Below, piece by piece: positions 42,262-51,597 of a stretch of DNA of 64,000 bases (its first letter is position 1; each line of letters starts with the position of its first letter). The position numbers and the translations under genes were made by a program. The stretch is from positions 186,001 to 250,000 of the forward strand of contig NZ_JAFCLN010000003.1 in the NCBI RefSeq assembly GCF_018129385.1, in the 5' to 3' direction. Source of the DNA: Bradyrhizobium lablabi. GTDB lineage: Bacteria; Pseudomonadota; Alphaproteobacteria; Rhizobiales; Xanthobacteraceae. The notes under the pieces were generated by a model, which was not told where the DNA came from, did no database searches, and was given only the letters and a program-made list of their open reading frames with translations.

Positions 42262-42350
42262 CATCGTCATTGCGAGCGAAGCGAAGCAATCCAGCTTTCC
42301 GCACGGGGATGGATGGATTGCTTCGTCGCTGTCGCTCCTCGCAATGACGG
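42262..42350. repeat. Large inverted repeat (CGTCATTGCGAGCGAAGCGAAGC type)
   Basis: Arms CGTCATTGCGAGCGAAGCGA (42265 onward) and TCGCTCCTCGCAATGACG (to 42349) form a long hairpin with GCAATCCA/TGGATTGC as further pairing and a ~20-base loop. It lies between the CrcB gene and the superoxide dismutase gene, downstream of the latter, and may end its transcript. Widely repeated in Bradyrhizobium and relatives (general knowledge). Confidence 0.8.
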
Positions 42351-42375
42351 CTGAGGGACTATCAGACCTTGCCGA

Positions 42376-42972
42376 TCACACCTTGCCGAACAGCTCGTCG
42401 ACATAGTCCCAGTTGATCAGGTGATCGCAGAACGCCTTCAGATAATCCGGGCGGCGGTTGCGGTAGTCGATGTAGTAGGAGTGCTCCCAGACGTCGCAGC
42501 CGAGGATCGGCGTGGCGCCGTGCACCAGCGGGCTCTCGCCGTTCGCGGTCTTGGAGATTTCGAGCTTGCCGTTCTTGACCTGTAGCCAGCACCAGCCGGA
42601 GCCGAACTGGCCGACACCGGCGGCGGCGAAATCGGTCTTGAACTTGTCGAGGCCGCCGAGGTCTTCGTTGATCTTCTTCTCCAGCCGGCCCGGAATCTTG
42701 CTGCCGCCGCCATTCGGCTTCATCCAGTTCCAGAAATGCAGGTGGTTGTAGTGCTGGCCGGCATTGTTGAACACGGCCGCGTTCTTGCCGAACGAGCCCT
42801 TGACGATCTCCTCAAGGGATTTGCCTTCGAATTCGGTCCCCTTGATCGCGTTGTTGCCGTTGGTCACATAGGCCTGATGGTGCTTGTCGTGATGGTACTC
42901 CAGCGTCTCCTTGGACATGTGGGGCGCGAGGGCGTCGTGGGCATAGGGCAGGTTCGGGAGCGTGAATGTCAT
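42376..42972 (-). CDS. sodB: Superoxide dismutase (Fe/Mn family)
   Basis: 198 aa. Metal ligands are placed in LEYHHDKHHQAYV (His ~28), FNNAGQHYNHLHFWNW (His ~75) and CDVWEHSYYIDYRNRRPDYL (Asp ~160, His ~164). Gln in AGQHYNH is in the position used by Fe-type enzymes, while the rest resembles cambialistic rhizobial SOD, so Fe with possible Mn use. It dismutates superoxide in the cytoplasm. Confidence 0.95.
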   Translation of the reverse strand: MTFTLPNLPYAHDALAPHMSKETLEYHHDKHHQAYVTNGNNAIKGTEFEGKSLEEIVKGSFGKNAAVFNNAGQHYNHLHFWNWMKPNGGGSKIPGRLEKKINEDLGGLDKFKTDFAAAGVGQFGSGWCWLQVKNGKLEISKTANGESPLVHGATPILGCDVWEHSYYIDYRNRRPDYLKAFCDHLINWDYVDELFGKV

Positions 42973-43330
42973 GGGACTGTCCGCAAATGGTGGGAGACGG
43001 GGGGTAACGGGAACTCCTTATAGAAGGTTCCAGCGGCCTTCGACACCTGCAAATTTTGGAAAACAGGCGCCGCGCGGGGCATGGATGGTCACATCCGGCG
43101 GCAGCAAAATATCATTTGGAATGAATTGCTTACGCGATCGATCGACGACATGCCGGATCGATCCTGCGGAAGCGCCCGGATTGTCGCAGCGCGCCTGGTA
43201 TTGCCGGCGCCGGCCTTCGCGGTTCGATACGGTCTCCATCGCCGATTGCGCGTAAGGACGAATTGCAAACAACCAGTCCTTCGCATTTAATCCGGCGCGT
43301 TATTGTAGCTATTTTGCCGGGGGTACATCC
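42973..43330. other. 358-base intergenic region, no gene recognised
   Basis: Between the divergent superoxide dismutase gene and a secreted-protein gene; contains the promoters of both. Short frames on either strand lack ribosome sites and protein-like composition. No Fur-box-like or other operator was recognised. Confidence 0.45.
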
Positions 43331-43831
43331 ATGGGGCTGAAGACGATTTCGTTCGGTGCGGCGTTGGCCGCCACCATCCTTACAACATCTGCGCCCAGCG
43401 AAGCGGCCGGCCAGGTCAGGGCGCGGTTCACCTTCGAGGGCCTTGCGACCTGCCAGAACCCGCCGATCACGAACTTTCCGATTCGTGGCGAGGGAGAAGG
43501 CGTGCTGTCGACCGACCGCAGCGCGACACTCAACATGAATTCCACGGTCGAGGGCCAGGTGCAGTACCAGGCCAAACTCGGCGGCAAGGCGATGGAGGCG
43601 CCGGCGGGCTCGGCCTCGCTGCATGTGGTCGGACGGCATACGCTGCGGGCGGTGCGGGATTATCCGAACAACCAGATCATCATCACGATGACCATTCGCG
43701 GCGCTGCCTGCACGATGACGATCGACCAGCGGCTGAAGCCCGGCAAGAAGCAGTATACCTTCTACAACGGCTCCGGCCTTTCCTACTGCTCGCGTCCGGT
43801 CATCACCCGGACCCAGTGCACCAGCTACTGA
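43331..43831 (+). CDS. Secreted protein, unknown
   Basis: 166 aa with a signal peptide (GLKTISFGAALAATILTTSAP, cleavage near SEAAG). The mature part is beta-rich with four cysteines (LATCQNPP, GAACTMT, YCSRP, QCTSY) likely paired in disulphides. GGGGG lies before the ATG. No family recognised; periplasmic or released. Confidence 0.7.
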   Translation: MGLKTISFGAALAATILTTSAPSEAAGQVRARFTFEGLATCQNPPITNFPIRGEGEGVLSTDRSATLNMNSTVEGQVQYQAKLGGKAMEAPAGSASLHVVGRHTLRAVRDYPNNQIIITMTIRGAACTMTIDQRLKPGKKQYTFYNGSGLSYCSRPVITRTQCTSY

Positions 43832-43857
43832 TCGGCAACGATTGCGGGGCGCCCCCG

Positions 43858-45636
43858 CTATTCGCAGAACGACATGCCGTTGGCGACGAAGCACTTGCCG
43901 CCGCGCCGGCCCGAGGCGGGCGCGCGGCGCTCACGCTGCTGCGTGACCTTCGGCGGCCGCTTCTGGCAGGCACCGTTGGAGCCGAGCACGTAGCCGTCGT
44001 CGCAGGTGATCTTGACGCATTGTTCGCCGCTGGCGCGGTAGCCGCGCTCGCAGGCGAGCGGACAGACGCGGCCGGTTTTCGATTTCACCACGTCGAGCGC
44101 ATCGATGCTGGCGAGCTTGATGTCGAGCTTGGTGCCGGCATTGTTGTTGAACGATGACAGCGCCTTGCGCGCCGATTCATTCCACTCGCTGCTCACGTCG
44201 CCGGTCTTGCAGCCGACGCGCTTCAATTCGGCCTGCAACAGGCGGGGGATATCGGGGGGTGCCGGCTGCGACGTGCGGCTTTCCTGCGGCGCAAGCGAAG
44301 CCACCTTGGCTTCCTCCGCTTTCCTGCCCTCTTCCGCTTTCCGCGCCTGTTCGGCGGCAAGCCGCGCCTCGTCGGCCTGCTGCTTCTCTGCCGTCTTGCG
44401 GGCCTCCTCGGCTACCTTGGCGGCGAGCTTGGCGTCGTCTGCCGCCTTTTTCTCGGCGGCCTTGCGGGCGTCCTCCTCTGCCTTGGCCTGAGCGGCCGCC
44501 TTGGCCTTCTCGGCGGCGGCGACCTTTTCTTCCTCGATGCGCTTCTGCTTCTCGGCGGCCAGTTTCGCTTCTTCGGCCGCTTTGGCCTGCTGCGCGGCCT
44601 TGGCCTGTTCGGCGGCCCTGGCGCCTTCGGCGGCTAACCTCGCCTGCTCTTCCGCGGCCAGCCGCGCCTTCTCGGCGGCGGCAACCCGGGTAGCTTCCGC
44701 CGCGAGCTTGTTGCGCTGGGCTTTCGCTAGCTCGGTGTAGAAGCCGGACGGATGGGCGGCGATGAAGGAATCCCACGCCTCCCGCGTGCCGACGCGCTCG
44801 GCCAGTTCATAGTCTCTGCGGACACCTGCATTGGGATCGGCGACCACGGGCGGCGCCGCGACTGCCGGCGCCGGCACCAGCGAAACATCGTTGCCGCCCA
44901 GCGAACCATAGACAAACGGCTCCTGCCGGTTGCCGGTGGCTTTCATGACGTCATCGCGCACCAGGCGGAATGCCTTGCCGAGTTCGAGCCCGGGCTTGGC
45001 CAGATGCGCCAGCAAGGCCGATGTGAAGGGACTGTGGCGGCCGTCGCCATCGGCGGCGGTCGATCCGCCCTTGGCCGCGAACGCGATCAGCGTGTTCGGC
45101 CGCGACGGCTCGACACCGGCGAGCCCGCGGCCGAGCGCGCGCGAGGCCACCATACGTTTCATCGTCTTCGCGAAAGGATTGTCGCGGCAGGCATCGAGGA
45201 TGACGAGCCGCAACTGCTTGGCCGGCTCGATCGCCTGTAGGATGCGGTCGAGCGAAATGGCCTCGTCATAAGCGTCGGTATCGCGCTCCAGCACGGCGTC
45301 GACGGGCACGAGATAGTTGGTGCCGTCCACCTCGAGCCCGTGACCGGCATAATAGATGACGGCGATATCGGCATCGCGCGCCTTTTCGGTGAAGTCGCGC
45401 AAGGCGCGCCGCATTTCCGAATTCTTCAGGTCGCGGCGGGTTTCGACGACGTCGAAGGCGGCCTTCTTGAACATGTCGGTGACGGCGGCGGCATCGTTGG
45501 CGGGATTGGCCAGCGCGACCACGTTCTGGTAGCTGGAATTGCCGACCACGAAGGCGACGCGCTTGTCGGCGAGCGCGGACCGGCTGGCAAGACCAATTGC
45601 CAGCATGGCAACGATCAAGGTGGCGAGCCGGCGCAT
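43858..45636 (-). CDS. Secreted caspase-like (peptidase C14) protein with long helical linker
   Basis: 592 aa: signal peptide (cut near residue 23), p20-type caspase domain (about residues 25-240) with the dyad His99 (VIYYAGHG) and Cys150 (LVILDACRDNPF), then a ~150-residue helical region of Ala/Lys/Glu repeats (AEKARLAAEEQARLAAEGAR, about 310-460) expected to be a long single helix or coiled coil, then a C-terminal part with six or more cysteines (ACERGYRASGEQCVKITCDD). The catalytic pair is intact, so it may be active; the cleavage target is unknown. Confidence 0.88.
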   Translation of the reverse strand: MRRLATLIVAMLAIGLASRSALADKRVAFVVGNSSYQNVVALANPANDAAAVTDMFKKAAFDVVETRRDLKNSEMRRALRDFTEKARDADIAVIYYAGHGLEVDGTNYLVPVDAVLERDTDAYDEAISLDRILQAIEPAKQLRLVILDACRDNPFAKTMKRMVASRALGRGLAGVEPSRPNTLIAFAAKGGSTAADGDGRHSPFTSALLAHLAKPGLELGKAFRLVRDDVMKATGNRQEPFVYGSLGGNDVSLVPAPAVAAPPVVADPNAGVRRDYELAERVGTREAWDSFIAAHPSGFYTELAKAQRNKLAAEATRVAAAEKARLAAEEQARLAAEGARAAEQAKAAQQAKAAEEAKLAAEKQKRIEEEKVAAAEKAKAAAQAKAEEDARKAAEKKAADDAKLAAKVAEEARKTAEKQQADEARLAAEQARKAEEGRKAEEAKVASLAPQESRTSQPAPPDIPRLLQAELKRVGCKTGDVSSEWNESARKALSSFNNNAGTKLDIKLASIDALDVVKSKTGRVCPLACERGYRASGEQCVKITCDDGYVLGSNGACQKRPPKVTQQRERRAPASGRRGGKCFVANGMSFCE

Positions 45637-45765
45637 CGAGTTCCCCAGTTTCCGATCGTGGAATCATATCATTTGCCCACATCACAGCAAGGCGAGGCGC
45701 CGCCATCTGTGATTTCCGTCACCGATCGGCTATGGCGGCACCCGGGCATCGTGTGGGAATCGAGC

Positions 45766-46296
45766 ATGAGCATCGAAATCGAGGTCTTGAACGGGGATGC
45801 GTCCTGGCCGGTGGCTGAGCCGTTGATGGAGGCGGTCTGGCCGCCGCATGTGCTGCAAAAGCTGCCATGGGGCGAGGTGGTATTTGCCCATGCCGATTTG
45901 CGGGTGCTGGTGCAATCCGAGGAGCAGGGCCTGCTCTGCCACGTCGGCATTTTCCGGCGCGAAGTGACATGGAACGGGCGCAAGCTGCGCGCCGGCGGCA
46001 TCGGCGCCGTCGCAACCCGCGAGGATTGCCGCCGCCACGGCCATGCCAGCATCGCGCTCAATGCCGCCGTGCAGACGCTGCGCCACGAGGGCGCGATCGA
46101 TTTCGGCATGCTGTTCTGCGAACCGCACAACGCGCCGTTCTACGCGGCGCGCGGCTGGCAGCTCTATGAGGGCGAGGTCTATGCCGAGCAGCCGGAGAAG
46201 GGCCGTCTCCGTTTCGATGTCCTGACGCCGTATATCTTCCATATCCGCCGCTCACCGCTGCGGGGCGTCGTCGACCTATGCGGCCTGCCGTGGTGA
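45766..46296 (+). CDS. GNAT acetyltransferase, AAC(2')/NodA-like subgroup
   Basis: 176 aa from the ATG at 45766; the open frame reaches further upstream into unlikely sequence. Features: LPWGEVVFAHADLRVLVQSE, the acetyl-CoA loop RAGGIGAVATREDCRRHGHA (about residues 73-92) and FGMLFCEPHNAPFYAARGWQ (about 112-131). This arrangement resembles aminoglycoside 2'-N-acetyltransferases and NodA, but those functions are not implied. The acceptor is unknown. Confidence 0.82.
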   Translation: MSIEIEVLNGDASWPVAEPLMEAVWPPHVLQKLPWGEVVFAHADLRVLVQSEEQGLLCHVGIFRREVTWNGRKLRAGGIGAVATREDCRRHGHASIALNAAVQTLRHEGAIDFGMLFCEPHNAPFYAARGWQLYEGEVYAEQPEKGRLRFDVLTPYIFHIRRSPLRGVVDLCGLPW

Positions 46297-46397
46297 CCTC
46301 TGCGCGGCAGGGGATAGTTTGCCGCCCGCACCGTCTATAATATGTCGTCCATAATCTATTGCGCCGGGCGGAATTCGCTCCGGCAGGCCGGGGACGC

Positions 46398-47771
46398 ATG
46401 ACCATCGAAGCTTCTGTTGATGCGCGTCCGCCGGCAGCTCCCGTCAACGCGCTGTTGACCGCGCCGATCCTGCCGACGCTGCTGAAGCTGGCCCTGCCCA
46501 ATTCGATCGCGATGTTCGCCACTGCCCTCGTCGCGGTCGCCGAGACCTCCTATATCGGCCGGCTCGGCGTCGAACCGCTGGCCGGCATTGCGCTGGTGTT
46601 TCCGTTCGTGATGCTGACGCAGATGATGTCGGCGGGCGCGATGGGGGGCGGCGTGTCGTCGGCGGTCAGCCGCGCGCTCGGCGCGGGCAACCGCGAACGC
46701 GCGGCGACGCTGGCGCTGCATGCGGCGATCATCGGCACATTGGCAGGACTGTTCTTCACGGTGATGATGCTGGTGTTCGGCCGCGCCTTCTATGCGCTGC
46801 TCGGCGGCAGCGGCGCGGTGCTCGAACAGGCGATGCATTATTCGCAGGTGCTGTTCTCCGGCGCGGTGTCGATCTGGCTGGTCAATACGCTGGCTTCCGT
46901 GGTGCGCGGCACCGGCGACATGCGCGCGCCGTCGGCCGTGCTGATTGCGGTTGCGATCATCCAGGTAGTGGTCGGGGGCACATTCGGGCTCGGCCTGTTC
47001 GGCGTGCCATCCTTCGGCATGCGCGGCGTCGCGGCCGGTCAGCTCATCGCCTTCACGCTCGGAGCCATTTTCCTGATCTGGTATCTTGCCAGCGGACGCA
47101 GCCGGTTGAAGCTGAACCTGAGGAATTTTGCGTTCCAGCGCGACATGTTCCTCGACATCCTCAAGGTCGGCGCGATTTCCTGTCTGTCGCCACTGCAAAC
47201 CGTGCTGACGATCCTGATCTTCACGAAGATCCTCGCCGGGTTCGGCACCGTGACGCTTGCCGGCTATGGCATGGGCTCGCGGCTGGAATTCTTGCTGGTG
47301 CCGATCTCGTTCGCGTTCGGCGTCGCCTCGGTGCCGATGGTCGGCATGGCGATGGGCGCGGACCTCGTCAGCCGTGCGCGAAAAGTGGCCTGGACGGCGG
47401 GCGCTGCGGCAGGCCTGAGCCTCGGTCTGCTCGGCGTCATTGTTGCCATCAAGCCCTCGCTCTGGGTTTCGCTGTTCACCAGCGATCCCGGCGTGACGCA
47501 GGCCGCCTATTCCTATTTCGCCTGGGCGGGTCCGGCGTTCGGATTCTTCGGCATGGGGACGTGCCTCTATTTCTCCTCGCAGGGTGCGGCGAAGATGCTG
47601 GGCCCGGTGCTGTCGGGCACCTTGCGCCTCCTGCTGGTCGCGGTCGGCGGCTGGTGGCTTGCCTCGTCGGGTGCCGAGGCCTGGACGCTGTTCGCGCTGG
47701 TTGGCGGTGCGATGGTGGTGTTCGGGCTGACGACGGCGCTTTCGGTGCGGCTGACCCGCTGGGGAAAATGA
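46398..47771 (+). CDS. MATE family multidrug/toxin efflux transporter
   Basis: 457 aa from the ATG at 46398, twelve membrane helices. MATE pattern LKLALPNSIAMFATALVAVA, AETSYIGRLGVEPLAGIALV (about residues 50-70) and the second-half VPISFAFGVASVPMVGMAMG. It uses a proton or sodium gradient to export cationic compounds. A weak hairpin with TTT follows the stop. It starts about 100 bases after the GNAT gene. Confidence 0.93.
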   Translation: MTIEASVDARPPAAPVNALLTAPILPTLLKLALPNSIAMFATALVAVAETSYIGRLGVEPLAGIALVFPFVMLTQMMSAGAMGGGVSSAVSRALGAGNRERAATLALHAAIIGTLAGLFFTVMMLVFGRAFYALLGGSGAVLEQAMHYSQVLFSGAVSIWLVNTLASVVRGTGDMRAPSAVLIAVAIIQVVVGGTFGLGLFGVPSFGMRGVAAGQLIAFTLGAIFLIWYLASGRSRLKLNLRNFAFQRDMFLDILKVGAISCLSPLQTVLTILIFTKILAGFGTVTLAGYGMGSRLEFLLVPISFAFGVASVPMVGMAMGADLVSRARKVAWTAGAAAGLSLGLLGVIVAIKPSLWVSLFTSDPGVTQAAYSYFAWAGPAFGFFGMGTCLYFSSQGAAKMLGPVLSGTLRLLLVAVGGWWLASSGAEAWTLFALVGGAMVVFGLTTALSVRLTRWGK

Positions 47772-47773
47772 CG

Positions 47774-47790
47774 CGGCCCTGCGGCCGTTT
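47774..47790 (+). terminator. Weak terminator-like hairpin after the MATE gene
   Basis: Stem CGGCC / GGCCG with loop CTGC and TTT directly after. The stem is short, so the call is tentative. Confidence 0.4.
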
Positions 47791-47849
47791 CCAGCATTGC
47801 GCAAGCCGGATTTATTGATATTCAGGCCCCCGGTTTTCAGGAGGGGGTT

Positions 47850-48287
47850 ATGACGCGATTCGGCTTTATCGTTGGGGTCATCGCCGTGTTGTTCGGCGCG
47901 TCGCCTGCACGGGCGCAAGGGGCTGAGCCGATCGGCATCTGGCAGACCCAGGCCGGCGATGCGCGGGTGCGCGTCAGCAAATGCGGCGGCGGGATTTGCG
48001 GTGTCATCGTGTGGCTGCGCGAGCCGATCGATTCGGCGACCGGCCGGCCGCAGGTCGACGACAAGAATCCCAATCCCGCGCTGAAGACGCGGCCCGTGAT
48101 CGGGCTGCCGCTGTTTTCGGGGATGCGGCCGTCGGCACCCAACCGATGGTCCGGCCACATCTACAATGCCGACGACGGCGGCACCTATGAAAGCCACGTC
48201 TCGATGGCGGGCTCGGGCAGCCTGCGCGTCGAAGGCTGCGTCGGCGCGATCTGCGGCGGCGAAAACTGGACGCGGGTAGGGAATTAA
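47850..48287 (+). CDS. DUF2147 exported protein
   Basis: 145 aa: signal peptide (FGFIVGVIAVLFGASPARAQ) then the DUF2147 pattern GIWQTQAGDARVRVSKCGGG, ICGVIVWL, NRWSGHIYNADDGGTYESHV and GSGSLRVEGCVGAICGGENW. Strong ribosome site (AGGAGGGGGTT). Family members are small periplasmic beta-proteins, often in envelope-stress settings; no molecular function is established. Confidence 0.9.
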   Translation: MTRFGFIVGVIAVLFGASPARAQGAEPIGIWQTQAGDARVRVSKCGGGICGVIVWLREPIDSATGRPQVDDKNPNPALKTRPVIGLPLFSGMRPSAPNRWSGHIYNADDGGTYESHVSMAGSGSLRVEGCVGAICGGENWTRVGN

Positions 48288-48298
48288 TCGTTCCTTCT

Positions 48299-48400
48299 CC
48301 TCATCCTGAGGAGCGCGCTCTTGCGCGCGTCTCGAAGGATGAAGGCCGCAGACGGGCCTTCATGGTTCGAGACGGCGCTGCGCGCCTCCTCACCATGAGG
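48299..48400. repeat. Paired-hairpin dispersed repeat, second copy of the 21.4 kb element
   Basis: Modules CTCCTCATCCTGAGGAGCGC ... GTCTCGAAGGATG and CATGGTTCGAGACGGCGC ... CTCCTCACCATGAGGA repeat the element at 21395-21560 in the opposite orientation. It sits between the convergent DUF2147 and DUF3095 genes and reaches the stop codon of the latter. Confidence 0.8.
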
Positions 48401-48401
48401 A

Positions 48402-49550
48402 TCACGCGGCCATCGCCTTCAGCGCGGTTGCCGCCGAGGCATAGCCGCCGCGTGCGCCATCGATGAAATGCACATGGTCGCTGCGCATCACCGATGGCGT
48501 GAAGCAGGTCATCATTGCCGCATCCTGCCGGTGCAGGCCGTAGCGCACGATGCGGCTTGAGGCGGCGGCCGCAAGGCGCTGCGACAGCTCGGCCTCCAGC
48601 TCGGGCGTGCAATCCAGGATCATCCGCAAGCCGTCGTCATATTTACGGAAGTCGGAATTTTCCACCACTTGCTGCCGGTAAACCTTCGGCACGAAATTGC
48701 CGACCTTGATGCCGAAACGCATGATCACATAGGCCCAGAACGTGAAGGCGAGCACAAAGGTGCGCCGCATCAGAAGCGGACCGCCGCGCGCGGCGCGGGC
48801 CTCGTATTCGAGGCCGGCCGGCGGCCATTTCAGCGGCGGCCCGTCCGGCGGCACCGGCCGTCCCGCATCCGGGCTGCGTTCGACGCGGTTGATGACGTCC
48901 TCGATCACCTTGCGAAAGGCGTTTGGATCGGCGCCGCGCGCGGGCATCACCAGCACCGAGAGGATCACCCCCTGCCGCGCGGGGATTTCCTCGAACCGGC
49001 ACGACAGGCCCGACAAATCCGGCTGCGTGCCTGCGGGCGCAGGCGGCACCGCGAACTCGCCGCGCTTCATCGCCGCATCGGCCCAGCCGAGCCCGCCGCC
49101 GGAAAACATCGCGTAGGAAAGATTCGCCGACGGCCCAAAGCGCGCAACGCGGACATCGAGCCCTTGCGCCCTCACCGCCGAGACCGGCACCAGCGCCACC
49201 CGCATCACGAGGTCGAGGTCCTCTTTCGCCCAGGCCGCCGTCGCCGCCAGCGCTTCGCGCGCGGAATCGAGGTCGTCAGGCGCCACCGCAAAGCTCGCGC
49301 CATCGCCGCCGAACACGAAAGGAAACTCGCGTCCGCCCAGCGCATTGGTGACGGCCGCGATCACGGCGGCACCCGCTACATTGACCGCCTTGTAGCGCTG
49401 GTTCGCGATCGCCTTGGTCGAGTCCACGATGTCGGCAACACCGATGCACCAGTCATCCGGCAGCGGCGAATACAGCTTTGGGTCCATCAGGCTGGCAAAG
49501 CCGCGAAAGACCGGGATGCGCCCGTAAAAGCTGTCGGTAGCGTTTGCCAT
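48402..49550 (-). CDS. DUF3095 protein (adenylate-cyclase-like)
   Basis: 382 aa from the ATG at 49548-49550. The family is marked by YGRIPVFRGFASLMDPKLYS and DDWCIGVADIVDSTKAIANQ (about residues 32-51), which resembles the opening strand of class III nucleotidyl cyclases, and FPFVFGGDGASFAVAPDDLD (about 76-95). A cyclase-like fold is therefore likely; catalytic activity is not shown. A hydrophobic helix (FVLAFTFWAYVIMRF) is in the C-terminal half. Confidence 0.85.
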   Translation of the reverse strand: MANATDSFYGRIPVFRGFASLMDPKLYSPLPDDWCIGVADIVDSTKAIANQRYKAVNVAGAAVIAAVTNALGGREFPFVFGGDGASFAVAPDDLDSAREALAATAAWAKEDLDLVMRVALVPVSAVRAQGLDVRVARFGPSANLSYAMFSGGGLGWADAAMKRGEFAVPPAPAGTQPDLSGLSCRFEEIPARQGVILSVLVMPARGADPNAFRKVIEDVINRVERSPDAGRPVPPDGPPLKWPPAGLEYEARAARGGPLLMRRTFVLAFTFWAYVIMRFGIKVGNFVPKVYRQQVVENSDFRKYDDGLRMILDCTPELEAELSQRLAAAASSRIVRYGLHRQDAAMMTCFTPSVMRSDHVHFIDGARGGYASAATALKAMAA

Positions 49551-49624
49551 CGCGATGCGGGCCCCGTTTGCCAACATTGTCTAGCAGATACGGGCGCGTT
49601 TGGAATCCGGTTCGGCCGAGCGAG

Positions 49625-51490
49625 CTAGAGTTTGACTCCCCGCAGCACCAGCCGATTCAGCCGGTTCGCAAACGCCGCCGGGTCCTCCGGCAATTCGCCG
49701 TCGAGGATTTGCGCCTGTTCCAGGAGGAGGAACGACAGATCCTTTGCCGAATCCTTTGCTTCGGTGATCGCCGCGACCAGCGGATGCTTCAGGTTGATTT
49801 CCAGCACCGGCTTCTGGATCGCGCTCTTGTCGTGCTGCGCCAGCAGCCGCTCCAGCGCGCGGTCGCGCGCCTCGCCCGAGGCGACGAGGCACGATGCGCT
49901 CGAGGTCAGCCGCTGCGAGGCGCGCACGTCGGAGACGCGTTCGCCGAGCGCATCCTTGATCACGGCGACCGTCATCGCCTCGTCGGCGGCGGCTTCCGCC
50001 TTGTCCTCGGACTTGTCGTCGAGCAGCGGGATCAGGCCGAAATCGATATCGCCCTGGCTCAACGATTTCAGCGGCTTGCCGTCGAAATCGAGCGGCGCCG
50101 CGGTCCAGAACGCATCGACCGGATCGGTCAGCAGCAGCACTTCGATGCCGCGCGCCTTTGCCGATTCCAGCTTTGGGTTGGATTTCAGGCGATCGATGCT
50201 GTCGCCGACCAGATAATAGATCTCGGTCTGGTTCGGCTTGAACTCCGCGACATATTGCTTGAGCGAGCGCTTCTCGCCTGTCGTAGTGGTGAAGCGTGAT
50301 AGCGCCAGCAGCTTTTCACGGCGCTCAAAATCTTCCCAGATGCCTTCCTTGATGACCGGGCCGAATGCGTCCCAGATTTTTGCGAACGCCTCCGGCTCCT
50401 TCTCGCCGAGGCTTTCCAGCTCGCCGATGACGCGGCCGGTTACGGCCTTGCGTATCTGCGCGAGCTGCGGATTGTTTTGCAGCATCTCTCTGGAGATGTT
50501 GAGCGGAAGGTCTTCGCTGTCGATCACGCCGCGGATGAAGCGCAAATAGGCCGGCAACAGCTCGGCATCGTCGGCGATGAAGACGCGGCGAACGTAAAGC
50601 TTCACCTTGCCCTTGCGCGCCTGGTCGAACAGGTCGAACGGCTTTGTCGAGGGCGCGAACAGCATCACCGCATAGGACTGGCGGCCCTCGGCGCGGTAGT
50701 GCAGCGTCATCGCGGGCTCGTCGAAGGCGCCGGCAATGGATTGATAAGCCTGCTTGTAGTCTTCGGCCGTCAGCTCCGATTTCGACCGCTGCCACAGCGC
50801 GCTGGCCGAATTGATCTGGCGCGGCTCGCCCTCCTCCGGGACCAGCTCGATCGGAAACTGGATGTTGTCGGAATAGGCGCGCACGATGCGCTCGATCTCA
50901 TAGGTCTCGAGATACTTTTGCGCATCCTTTTTCAGGTGCAGCACGATCTCGGTGCCGCGCGTGACGCGTTTAGCATCCTCATCGCTGGCGGGCGCGACTT
51001 CAAAGCCGCTGCCGCCCGACGACGACCAGGTCCAGACCTGATTGGAGCCGGCGCGGCGGCTGGTGACGACGATGCGCTCGGCCACCATGAAGGCGGCGTA
51101 GAAGCCGACGCCGAACTGGCCGATCAGGTTGGCGCCGTCCTTGGCCTCGGTCAGCCGCGCGAGAAAGGATTTGGTGCCGGAACGCGCGATGGTGCCGAGA
51201 TTATCGATCAGCTCCTGCCGGTCCATGCCGATGCCGCTGTCGGCCACGGTCAGCGTATCAGCCTTCTTGTCCGGCCTGATCCAGATTTTTGGCGGCGCAC
51301 CGTCGGCGATCAGCTCGGGCGAGGCAATCGCCTCATAACGCAGCTTGTCGCAGGCATCCGACGCGTTCGAGATCAGCTCGCGCAGAAAAATGTCGGTCTC
51401 GGAATAGACCGAATGCACCATCAGGTGCAGGAGTTCGGCGACCTCGGCCTGGAACGGCTGGGAGACAGGGGCGGTGTCGGTATCGGACAT
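49625..51490 (-). CDS. htpG: Molecular chaperone HtpG (Hsp90)
   Basis: 621 aa, standard for bacterial Hsp90. The GHKL ATPase is seen in [17 protein letters not shown] (about residues 31-47), [19 protein letters not shown] (about 77-95) and [17 protein letters not shown] (about 125). The middle domain has [20 protein letters not shown] (about 345) and the C-terminal dimer domain ends after [11 protein letters not shown]. The frame is open upstream; the ATG at 51488-51490 gives the family start ([20 protein letters not shown]). Confidence 0.97.
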   Translation of the reverse strand: MSDTDTAPVSQPFQAEVAELLHLMVHSVYSETDIFLRELISNASDACDKLRYEAIASPELIADGAPPKIWIRPDKKADTLTVADSGIGMDRQELIDNLGTIARSGTKSFLARLTEAKDGANLIGQFGVGFYAAFMVAERIVVTSRRAGSNQVWTWSSSGGSGFEVAPASDEDAKRVTRGTEIVLHLKKDAQKYLETYEIERIVRAYSDNIQFPIELVPEEGEPRQINSASALWQRSKSELTAEDYKQAYQSIAGAFDEPAMTLHYRAEGRQSYAVMLFAPSTKPFDLFDQARKGKVKLYVRRVFIADDAELLPAYLRFIRGVIDSEDLPLNISREMLQNNPQLAQIRKAVTGRVIGELESLGEKEPEAFAKIWDAFGPVIKEGIWEDFERREKLLALSRFTTTTGEKRSLKQYVAEFKPNQTEIYYLVGDSIDRLKSNPKLESAKARGIEVLLLTDPVDAFWTAAPLDFDGKPLKSLSQGDIDFGLIPLLDDKSEDKAEAAADEAMTVAVIKDALGERVSDVRASQRLTSSASCLVASGEARDRALERLLAQHDKSAIQKPVLEINLKHPLVAAITEAKDSAKDLSFLLLEQAQILDGELPEDPAAFANRLNRLVLRGVKL

Positions 51491-51597
51491 GGCGTGGCTC
51501 ACTGGAACGCAAAATAGACGGTAGGTGGAAAGCCCCGATATAACAATGGCATCCGGGCTGGCAAGACTTGCCGGGGCCGCTCCGCGCCGGAACACGC

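Noticed and set aside
42231..42375. Possible fluoride riboswitch upstream of crcB
   Set aside because: The region is the large inverted repeat, on the far side of a weak start; no fluoride-aptamer pattern was recognised.
46356..48197. Long minus-strand open frame of 613 codons opposite the MATE and DUF2147 genes
   Set aside because: Its residues (many Arg, His, Gln) do not look like protein, and the plus strand holds two well-supported genes. It is a GC-driven shadow frame.
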